Positions 1-5,149 of a DNA stretch of 9,104 nucleotides are shown here, piece after piece. The stretch is taken from the NCBI GenBank assembly GCA_902797515.1, contig CADBSX010000051.1, forward strand, positions 1-9,104. The letters run 5' to 3'. Both the position numbers and the translations under genes were made by a program. This stretch comes from an uncultured Eubacteriales bacterium. GTDB lineage: Bacteria; Bacillota; Clostridia; Christensenellales; Borkfalkiaceae. How positions within the stretch are numbered: position 1 is the stretch's first letter; each line of letters begins with the position of its first letter. The notes under the pieces are model-generated. The model was given only the letters and a program-made list of their open reading frames with translations, was not told where the DNA came from and ran no database searches.

Positions 1-1159
1 AAAAAAGCGGGGACATCGCCCGAAGGCGCAATACCTGTTCTTTGAGTTTGTCCACCGTATAATCGACTTCTTCCATAGTGTTTTCTTTGCCGAAAGTAAA
101 TCTTATCGAACCGTGCGCTATCTCTTCGGGAATACCTATCGCGAGCAGTACGTGCGACGGTTCGAGCGAGCCCGACGAACAAGCCGATCCCGACGATACC
201 GCTATCCCAGCCATATCCAGACTGAATAAAATGGATTCGCCCTCGATAAACTCGAAGGAAAAATCGGCGTTGTTCGGCAGTCTTTTTTCGGGATCTTTCG
301 CGCCGTTGTATCTGACGTGCGGTATCTCTTCGAGCACTCGTTTCACAAATCTGTCCCGAAGCGACCGTATATACGCCGCGTCCTCTTTGCCCGTCGCCTT
401 GTTGAGCCTCAAAGCCTCCGCGAATCCGACTACGCCCGGAACGTTCGTAGTTCCGCCCCTTCTCGTCCTTTCCTGATGACCGCCGGATATAAGCCGACCG
501 AGCGGAACGCCCGTCTTTATATACAGCGCGCCGACGCCTTTCGGACCGTTGAACTTATGCGCCGAAAAACTCATCATATCCACGCCGAGTTTTCCGACGT
601 CTATATCGAGCGCGCCCATGGCCTGTACGGCGTCGGTAAAGCATAAAACGCCGTGTTTCTTCGCTATTTTTACTACTTCTTCGATAGGTTCTATCGTCCC
701 TATTTCGTTGTTCGCGTACATACAGCAGACCAAAATGGTATCGGGGCGTATCGCCTTTTCGAGTTCGTCGAGTTTTATGAAACCTTCTTCATCGACGTCT
801 ATGAACGAAAACTCGAAACCGTCCTTTTCGAGTTCGTGAGCGGTCGTTATCATCGCCGCGTGCTCGATTTTGGACATTATCACGTGTTTTCCCTTGTTTT
901 TGAGCGACCTGCAAGTTCCGCGGAGCGCCCAGTTATCGCCTTCCGTTCCGCCGGACGTGAAATAAATTTCGCTCGGCTTCGCGCCGATAAGCGCCGCTAT
1001 CCCGTCCCTCGCCTCGTCAACCGCTTTCTGCGCCTCTCTGCCGTAACCGTGCTGACTGTTCGCGTTGCCGTAAATTTCGGTGAAATACGGCAACATCTTT
1101 TCAAGTACTCTCTTGTCGAGCCGCGTAGTCGCGGCGTTGTCCAAATAAATTTCTTTCAT
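1..1159 (-). CDS. nifS: Cysteine desulfurase, NifS/IscS family (3' end beyond window)
   Basis: This PLP enzyme removes sulfur from L-cysteine, giving alanine and an enzyme-bound persulfide for Fe-S cluster assembly and tRNA thiolation in the cytoplasm. The reading frame is open to the window edge, giving 386 visible codons, close to the usual family length, so only a short C-terminal tail should be missing. Visible landmarks are the N-terminal YLDNAATT (residues 5-12), the cofactor-binding GGTEGDN (70-76), the EH pair at 99-100, D176 and Q179 against the PLP ring, the Schiff-base lysine K202 in SAHKFNGPKG, and the persulfide cysteine C327 in SSGSACSSGS. The longer loop after this cysteine (SLEPSHVL) fits group I (IscS/NifS) rather than SufS. 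The ATG is preceded by GGGAAAGG about 8 bases upstream. The gene follows the Rrf2 regulator by 142 bp, a usual pairing, and a palindromic repeat lies between them. nifS versus iscS naming is not settled by sequence. Confidence 0.95.
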   Translation of the reverse strand, partial: MKEIYLDNAATTRLDKRVLEKMLPYFTEIYGNANSQHGYGREAQKAVDEARDGIAALIGAKPSEIYFTSGGTEGDNWALRGTCRSLKNKGKHVIMSKIEHAAMITTAHELEKDGFEFSFIDVDEEGFIKLDELEKAIRPDTILVCCMYANNEIGTIEPIEEVVKIAKKHGVLCFTDAVQAMGALDIDVGKLGVDMMSFSAHKFNGPKGVGALYIKTGVPLGRLISGGHQERTRRGGTTNVPGVVGFAEALRLNKATGKEDAAYIRSLRDRFVKRVLEEIPHVRYNGAKDPEKRLPNNADFSFEFIEGESILFSLDMAGIAVSSGSACSSGSLEPSHVLLAIGIPEEIAHGSIRFTFGKENTMEEVDYTVDKLKEQVLRLRAMSPLF

Positions 1160-1172
1160 ATCTTGCCTTTCC

Positions 1173-1276
1173 CGTCATCCTGATCCGACCGCCTTGCGGG
1201 ACTATGGAAGGCTCTCGGTTGAATTATAAGCAGATTCTTCCCTTGCCCGTCATAGTTTGCCCGTGTCAGAATGACG
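1173..1276. repeat. Full-length imperfect palindromic intergenic repeat (copy 1)
   Basis: Between the Rrf2 gene and nifS lies a 104-bp element bounded by CGTCATCCTGA (1173-1183) and its near-perfect inverse TCAGAATGACG (1266-1276), 10 of 11 positions matching. Two related arms (about 1173-1215, and 1232-1276 read backwards) share a block ending GAAGG-TCT or GAAGAATCT and flank a short AT-rich centre. A related half copy lies at 3155-3201. This looks like a small dispersed palindromic (MITE- or REP-like) repeat; no transposase gene is present. It would be transcribed within the Rrf2-nifS mRNA and may fold there. The family assignment is inference from two copies. Confidence 0.65.
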
Positions 1277-1301
1277 ATAATTTAAAGTCCGTTATTCCGT
1301 T

Positions 1302-1691
1302 TCAAATTTTCCCGTCCTGAATATCTTTTAAAGAAATGCCGTCGAGTATTCCGTTTATCCCGTCGAAAAGTCTCTTCCACAGCGCGCTCGACGGACAGCA
1401 GCAGCCCGTTTTCGAGACGCATCCGATTATTTCCATATTGTCCTCTTCGAGCGCCCGCACGACTTCGCCCATCATTATCTCTCCCGCGGGCTTTGCGAGA
1501 ACGTAACCGCCGCTTTTGCCCCTCGTCGCCTTCACCGCGCCGACGGTCACGAGAATTTTGAGCACCTTTTCGAGATACTTTACCGAAACGCCCGTGTATT
1601 TTTCGAGTTCGGTGGCGGAAGTGCATTTTTCCGCGCACGCAAGAATACATAATACCTGAACGCCGTAATGCGTTTTTGAAGATATTTTCAT
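1302..1691 (-). CDS. Rrf2-family transcriptional regulator, IscR-like
   Basis: This is a 129-residue DNA-binding regulator with a winged helix-turn-helix. The N-terminus KISSKTHYGVQVL and the recognition-helix region YTGVSVKYLEKVLKIL (about 32-47), followed by the wing TRGKSGGYVLAKP (57-69), are typical of Rrf2 proteins. Cysteines sit at 91, 97, 98 and 99 in GCVSKTGCCCPSSALW. IscR proteins that bind a [2Fe-2S] cluster usually have C-x5-C-x5-C; here the first two fit (91, 97) but the third expected position (103) is alanine, and two extra cysteines follow directly. Cluster binding is therefore plausible but altered. The gene sits just upstream of a cysteine desulfurase, the classic context for an Fe-S or cysteine-responsive repressor. 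A good AAGGAA ribosome binding site precedes the ATG. The perfect palindrome at the promoter suggests autoregulation. IscR rather than CymR is my preferred reading, not proven. Confidence 0.9.
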   Translation of the reverse strand: MKISSKTHYGVQVLCILACAEKCTSATELEKYTGVSVKYLEKVLKILVTVGAVKATRGKSGGYVLAKPAGEIMMGEVVRALEEDNMEIIGCVSKTGCCCPSSALWKRLFDGINGILDGISLKDIQDGKI

Positions 1692-1703
1692 TGCGTTTTC
1701 CTT

Positions 1704-1728
1704 AAATCCTACCTACTCGGTAGGATTT
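1704..1728. promoter_or_regulatory. Probable Rrf2/IscR operator: perfect 10-bp inverted repeat
   Basis: AAATCCTACC (1704-1713) and GGTAGGATTT (1719-1728) are exact inverse complements separated by TACTC, 25 bp in all. It begins right after the expected transcription start of the Rrf2 promoter and runs into the ribosome-binding region, so a bound repressor would block initiation and the mRNA leader. Rrf2 dimers recognise palindromes of about this size. As an RNA hairpin it could also hide the nearby ribosome binding site, but the position fits an operator better. Confidence 0.75.
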
Positions 1729-1736
1729 CCGCATAT

Positions 1737-1765
1737 ATTATAATACCGCGAAAAGAAATTGTCAA
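1737..1765 (-). promoter_or_regulatory. Consensus sigma-A promoter for the Rrf2-nifS unit
   Basis: On the minus strand TTGACA (1765-1760) and TATAAT (1742-1737) match the housekeeping consensus at all 12 positions, with a 17-bp spacer. The predicted start, about 1730, lies at the edge of the palindromic operator at 1704-1728. A perfect promoter with an operator at +1 fits a strong unit held down by a repressor. Confidence 0.85.
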
Positions 1766-1811
1766 CGGTTTAAATAAAGTTTTTTTCAAAACCTAAAAAA
1801 TATTTACGAAA

Positions 1812-1850
1812 CGCCCCGACCGAAAAACGGAACGTTTTTCGGTCGGGGCG
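1812..1850 (-). terminator. Strong hairpin after birA, probable intrinsic terminator
   Basis: The arms at 1812-1829 and 1833-1850 are perfectly complementary over 18 bp with a 3-base GAA loop. The hairpin starts 14 bases after the birA stop. On the minus strand it is followed by TTTCGTAAATATTTTTT, an interrupted rather than pure T-run. It separates the yigZ-recX-birA series from the downstream Rrf2 promoter. The broken T-run makes termination efficiency uncertain. Confidence 0.75.
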
Positions 1851-1864
1851 CGAAAACGAAAAAT

Positions 1865-2536
1865 TCAGATTTTGAGAGTGACTTCGGCGGCGGAAAGTAT
1901 CTCCCCGCTTTTTAGTTTAAGTCTGCCGTCGGGAAGTATTTCTTCGCCTTTCGCGCGATAGGTTTCGTCGCCTTTTATCACTATTATTTCCTTGCCTAAA
2001 ACTATGCTCTTTTCGCGGTATCTTTCCATATCCACGGGAAGAGTCAGATTGTAGGCGAGCGTCGCGAGTACGTTTTCATACGGCAGTTTTTCACCTTTTA
2101 TATTGCTCATCGACGTCGCTATATCCTTTATTTCGCCGTCTATCGGATTGTTGACGTTAAGCCCTATCCCGACGATCGAGCGGTATATCTCGTTTCCGCG
2201 GAACACGTTTTCGACGAGTATCCCGCAAATCTTCTTCCCGCCCGCGAAAACGTCGTTCGGCCATTTTATGCCGCTCTCTATCCCGAACGCTTCGAGAGTG
2301 TTCACCACGGCGACGGCCGCCCCCGCCGTAAGAAGAAAGGCGTTTTCGGCGGCAAGATGCGAAAAGCGAACATACGAAACGTATATCCCGCCCTCTTCGG
2401 ACAAAAACGACCTGCCTTTCGTGCCTTTCCCGCCCGTCTGCCTTTTGGCGACGATCAATACGTCCTCGCCCGCAAATTCCAGAGTTTTCGCGAACTCGTT
2501 GGTTGAGTTTATCTCGTTAAAAACTATCGTCTTCAT
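1865..2536 (-). CDS. birA: Biotin--[acetyl-CoA-carboxylase] ligase, catalytic type without HTH
   Basis: This enzyme activates biotin with ATP to biotinyl-5'-AMP and transfers biotin to a lysine on the biotin carrier protein of acetyl-CoA carboxylase or related enzymes. At 223 residues it holds the catalytic domain plus a small C-terminal barrel (about 180-223) but not the N-terminal DNA-binding domain of bifunctional BirA, so it should not repress biotin genes. Landmarks are NEINSTNEF (7-15), the biotinyl-AMP loop GGKGTKGRSF (35-44), KWPND (91-95), KICGILVE (102-109) and GIGLNVNN (123-130). The loop differs from the canonical GRGRRGR: its arginines are replaced by K, T and K. The ATG has AAGGGA just upstream, and the first 20 bases overlap the end of recX, so translation is probably coupled. 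It is the last gene before a strong hairpin. Confidence 0.93.
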   Translation of the reverse strand: MKTIVFNEINSTNEFAKTLEFAGEDVLIVAKRQTGGKGTKGRSFLSEEGGIYVSYVRFSHLAAENAFLLTAGAAVAVVNTLEAFGIESGIKWPNDVFAGGKKICGILVENVFRGNEIYRSIVGIGLNVNNPIDGEIKDIATSMSNIKGEKLPYENVLATLAYNLTLPVDMERYREKSIVLGKEIIVIKGDETYRAKGEEILPDGRLKLKSGEILSAAEVTLKI

Positions 2537-3140
2537 TTTTCCCTTCCCTTTCGGCGATTATTTTAGCCGTATCGTAATCAAAACCTTTACCGAGAAGATA
2601 TTTATAGCATTTAAGAGTGTTTTCCCTGTTTTTTTCCTTGTTTTTCATATATTTTCTCGCGACGTTTTCCGCAGCCTCGCTCTCGTCTCCGACGTTTTCG
2701 AGCGCGGCTCGCATATCCGCGTCGCTCACGCCCTTTCTCTTCAACTCCAAAGCGATAAGCCTCTTCCCCTTGTTTTTGGAATAAGCCGCGGCGTACTCTT
2801 CCGCGTATTCGCCGTCGTCGATGAAATTATAGCCCTTCATTTTTTCGACAACGCTCTCTATCGTCTTTTCTGTATATCCTTTCCCCGCAAGGTAAGTCTC
2901 GACCTGTTTTTTCGTCTTTTTCGAGCGGGAAATAAAGGATAAAGCCTTGTCGAGCGCGCGGGCGGATTCCGATTCGCGCTGCAATTCGTCAAGCCTTTCC
3001 TCGTCTATTTCCATACCTTTTTTCAGTCTGTTTTTCATCACGGTTTCGAGTTCGAGCCCGCAATAAAAGGTATTGTCGAGATAGATATTCACTCTCGTCG
3101 GATTTTTTACCTGTTGTTTTATATCGGTTATCTTTTTCAT
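2517..3140 (-). CDS. recX: RecX-family regulatory protein
   Basis: RecX proteins bind RecA filaments and restrain recombination and the SOS response. This 207-residue product has the family form: an N-terminal strand-rich segment (ITDIKQQVKNPTRVNIYLDNTFYCGL, about 4-29), then short three-helix repeats. The best are ALDKALSFISRSKKTKKQVETYLAGKGY (62-89) and the block with FIDDGEYAEEYAAAYSKNKGKRLIALELKRKGV (about 106-138). Charged, lysine- and glutamate-rich helices dominate; no membrane segments are visible. The start is fixed by the conserved N-terminal region, and the next methionine is only at residue 35. No ribosome binding site is near the ATG: the preceding bases are an AT run (TATATATAGAAAA). 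recA is not in the window. The gene overlaps birA by 20 bases and follows yigZ by 68 bp, a gap holding a half copy of the dispersed repeat. Confidence 0.9.
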   Translation of the reverse strand: MKKITDIKQQVKNPTRVNIYLDNTFYCGLELETVMKNRLKKGMEIDEERLDELQRESESARALDKALSFISRSKKTKKQVETYLAGKGYTEKTIESVVEKMKGYNFIDDGEYAEEYAAAYSKNKGKRLIALELKRKGVSDADMRAALENVGDESEAAENVARKYMKNKEKNRENTLKCYKYLLGKGFDYDTAKIIAEREGKNEDDSF

Positions 3141-3154
3141 TTTTCTATATATAA

Positions 3155-3201
3155 GGTAGATCCTTCAATAGCCCGTCAGGAAAAGTCGGTTCAGGATGAC
3201 G
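3155..3201 (-). repeat. Half copy of the dispersed intergenic repeat (copy 2)
   Basis: Read on the minus strand this begins CGTCATCCTGA (3201-3191), identical to the left end of the element at 1173, and continues with the same pattern of CCGAC, a G-rich block, CTAT and GAAGGATCT. Only one arm is present; I see no inverted partner. It fills most of the 68-bp gap between yigZ and recX. Two related copies about 2 kb apart point to a repeat family present elsewhere in the genome. Confidence 0.6.
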
Positions 3202-3208
3202 ATGTGCT

Positions 3209-3838
3209 TTACTCGTCGTAAACTTCGTATCTTTCGCCCGTCTTTTCAAGCGCGATCTTTCCCGCCGAAAAGTCCGCGAAAGTTTTTTCAAAGTCGCCCT
3301 TTTCCTTCGGAACGGCGAATACCACCGTTATACTTTCCCCGAAATCCTGCGAAAGTATCTTCGCTTTTTCCTTTTCGGAAAATTTGAGAAAAGCCGAATA
3401 CGCGTCGTAAGAAAGCGATATTTTATATTCGTCTGAAAGCCGAACCTCTTCTTTTCCGGACGAGTCGAGAGTTTTAAGGCACGCGCCCGAATACGCCCGA
3501 ACGAGCCCGCCGGCTCCGAGTTTTATACCGCCGAAATAACGCGTTACGACGACGCACGTATCGGAAAGTCCCGTTTTAGTAATTCCTTCCAAAATAGGCT
3601 GTCCCGCCGTTCCCTGCGGCTCGCCGTCGTCAGAAAAGCGTTTTACTTCCCCCTTTTCCGCGACGAAAGCGTAACAGTTATGCGTGGCGAAAGGATGTCT
3701 TTTTTTTATCTTCGCGATAAATTCCCTCGCCTCTTCCTCTGTTTCCGTCTTTGCCGAAAAACCGAGAAATCTCGACTTCTCTATGACCGTTTCGGTCTCG
3801 GAAGGATCTTTTATTCTCGTATAAAAATCACGTTTCAT
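3209..3838 (-). CDS. yigZ: YigZ / IMPACT N-terminal family protein
   Basis: This 209-residue protein belongs to the conserved YigZ/IMPACT family, related to a eukaryotic regulator of the GCN2 kinase; the bacterial role is not firmly known, and a link to translation is suggested by the family. The family core is clear: EKSRFLGF (20-27), HPFATHNCYAFV (48-59), RFSDDGEPQGTAGQPIL (67-83) and VVVTRYFGGIKLGAGGLVRAYSG (96-118). The C-terminal part (about 135-205) matches the usual small ferredoxin-like domain in position and size. I start at 3838 because family similarity begins there; an ATG two codons upstream (3844) is possible. The frame stays open to an ATG at 4021, but that extension has no family features, crosses this gene's own promoter and overlaps the 4011 gene. 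No ribosome binding site is present, and the promoter places the mRNA 5' end almost at the start codon. Confidence 0.92.
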   Translation of the reverse strand: MKRDFYTRIKDPSETETVIEKSRFLGFSAKTETEEEAREFIAKIKKRHPFATHNCYAFVAEKGEVKRFSDDGEPQGTAGQPILEGITKTGLSDTCVVVTRYFGGIKLGAGGLVRAYSGACLKTLDSSGKEEVRLSDEYKISLSYDAYSAFLKFSEKEKAKILSQDFGESITVVFAVPKEKGDFEKTFADFSAGKIALEKTGERYEVYDE

Positions 3839-3848
3839 AAACATATAT

Positions 3849-3877
3849 AGTATAGCAGAAAACGGATAATTTTTCAA
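3849..3877 (-). promoter_or_regulatory. yigZ: Promoter for yigZ (probably leaderless)
   Basis: On the minus strand TTGAAA (3877-3872) and TATACT (3854-3849) are separated by exactly 17 bp. The expected transcription start is at about 3842, only about four bases before the yigZ ATG at 3838 or at the alternative ATG at 3844-3842. This would yield an mRNA with almost no leader. It is divergent from the promoter at 3953-3981. Confidence 0.7.
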
Positions 3878-3952
3878 GCGGAAAACAAAATAAAAGATTT
3901 CACCGTTATTACGGCGCGCGATAAATATTTTACGAAGAAAACAAAGCCGTTG

Positions 3953-3981
3953 TTGACAAAATATAATTACGGGTGTATAAT
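3953..3981 (+). promoter_or_regulatory. Consensus sigma-A promoter for the 4011 lipoprotein
   Basis: TTGACA (3953-3958) and TATAAT (3976-3981) are perfect matches with a 17-bp spacer. The expected start is near 3988, giving a leader of about 23 bases that ends in the AGGAGG site. Roughly 75 bp of sequence, with no palindrome I could recognise, separate it from the divergent yigZ promoter. Confidence 0.9.
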
Positions 3982-3998
3982 ATAAGCGATAAATATGT

Positions 3999-4004
3999 AG
4001 GAGG
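3999..4004 (+). promoter_or_regulatory. Ribosome binding site AGGAGG
   Basis: A full AGGAGG lies 6 bases before the ATG at 4011 and fixes that start. It contrasts with the neighbouring yigZ and recX genes, which lack a visible site. Confidence 0.9.
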
Positions 4005-4010
4005 CTTAAA

Positions 4011-5081
4011 ATGAAGAACAAAAAACTGTTGTCAATCGTTGCCGCGGCAACTCTTGCCGTCGGCTCTATTTCTGCGTTTTCGGGCTGTTATAAGTCTGTT
4101 CCCGCGCCTATGGAACAACTCGTCGGCACTTATAAACTGACGAAGTACACTTACAGGCAGGAAACCGAAGAGGAAGATCACGACTATATCGCCGAAAAGC
4201 AAATAGTCGCCTATCTCGTCGTCGGCTCCGAAGGCACGGGCTATTACGTTTACGGCGATAAAGACACGCCTATGTACGCGGAAGAAGTCGCCATAACTTA
4301 CGAATACGAAACGAAAGATTCGGGCGAAAAGGACGAGAACGGAAATCCCGTTATGACGCGGACGGACAATATAAAGAAAATAAGATACACCTACGGCGAC
4401 GAGGAACGCGGCGGCGGTCCGAACGGACATCCCGGGGGCGGCTGGGAAGATCTCGGTTTCGACGCGAAAAACAAAAATCTCAATATGCACCACTCGCCTT
4501 ATAACGGCTTATTGATAAAGATCAAGACTTATCAGTCGGTGGAATACACGAGAGTTGACAGATCGACCGCTCTCTCCGCCGTGGAAAAAGCGGTAAACGA
4601 AACCTTTAAGACCGCGCCTTATATGATGAAGAGGCTTAACGGTAAATTCGTGTTCAGATCTTACGACGCGCTCGGAAAATACGACGGCTTATACGTCGTC
4701 GATATAGACGTTTACAATATGAAAGCGACGGTGACCGCGGTAGGCAGCGACGGCGAAAAACAAGTAAGCGAAAATCTTACCGTATCTTACGAAAAATCGG
4801 GCTCGGAAGAAATGCCGAACGAATACGCGCTTAAAATAGGCGAAGAAACCTATTATTCGTATTATAGCAACAATCTCGTGTTCACGTCCTTCTTCAAGAA
4901 GAACGCCGACGGAAGTACGAGTTATTTCTATAAAGCCGAGGACGAATTCGACCTCGACGCGGAAATAAGGGCGATACGCGGCGTCGGCGGCGATGAAAAC
5001 GACGAAGGCGGCGAAAGCGCCGCCACGCACGGACAGCCCGTCGAGCCGATCACCGACGGCGGAACTTACACCGGACACTGA
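4011..5081 (+). CDS. Putative lipoprotein of unknown function, 356 aa
   Basis: I do not recognise a named family. The N-terminus is a lipoprotein signal: MKNKK, a hydrophobic stretch (about 6-22), then AFSGC with the likely lipidated cysteine at 26. The phenylalanine three residues before it is unusual for a lipobox. The mature protein is rich in tyrosine, charged residues and alternating beta-strand patterns. Two similar-looking segments begin LVGTYKLTKYTYR (37-49) and LNGKFVFRSYDALGKYDG (209-226), which suggests two lipocalin-like or other small beta domains; this is inference. A glycine-rich linker (GGGPNGHPGGGW, 134-145) lies between them. The tail (325-356) is low in complexity, with GGDENDEGGESA. 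It is expected to be anchored on the outer face of the cell membrane. It is the only plus-strand gene in the window and is monocistronic, with its own consensus promoter and the terminator at 5097-5138. Confidence 0.88.
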   Translation: MKNKKLLSIVAAATLAVGSISAFSGCYKSVPAPMEQLVGTYKLTKYTYRQETEEEDHDYIAEKQIVAYLVVGSEGTGYYVYGDKDTPMYAEEVAITYEYETKDSGEKDENGNPVMTRTDNIKKIRYTYGDEERGGGPNGHPGGGWEDLGFDAKNKNLNMHHSPYNGLLIKIKTYQSVEYTRVDRSTALSAVEKAVNETFKTAPYMMKRLNGKFVFRSYDALGKYDGLYVVDIDVYNMKATVTAVGSDGEKQVSENLTVSYEKSGSEEMPNEYALKIGEETYYSYYSNNLVFTSFFKKNADGSTSYFYKAEDEFDLDAEIRAIRGVGGDENDEGGESAATHGQPVEPITDGGTYTGH

Positions 5082-5096
5082 AAATAAAACGAATTA

Positions 5097-5138
5097 AAAA
5101 ATCGGCGGCGTCGCGAAATCGCGACGCCGCCGATTTTT
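5097..5138. terminator. Bidirectional intrinsic terminator between convergent lipoprotein genes
   Basis: The arms at 5097-5115 and 5120-5138 pair over 19 bp (A-run, then TCGGCGGCGTCGCG and its complement) around an AAAT loop. A T-run follows the GC-rich stem on the plus strand (TTTTTAATT) and likewise on the minus strand. It begins 15 bases after the 4011 gene and lies 11 bases past the stop of the 5150 gene, so it serves both. Confidence 0.92.
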
Positions 5139-5149
5139 AATTAAAACTT

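Noticed and set aside
653..1183. Plus-strand open frames over the first 1.2 kb
   Set aside because: They are antisense to an intact cysteine desulfurase frame carrying all its catalytic residues.
2103..2942. A 279-codon plus-strand open frame across birA and recX
   Set aside because: It lies antisense to two clearly recognisable genes, has no ribosome binding site or family motifs, and its codon pattern is the mirror of the real genes.
3878..3952. Possible shared operator between the divergent yigZ and lipoprotein promoters
   Set aside because: I found no convincing palindrome or repeated motif in this stretch.
3839..4021. Upstream extension of yigZ to an ATG at 4021
   Set aside because: The added 61 residues show no family similarity, cross the yigZ promoter and overlap the start of the divergent lipoprotein gene.
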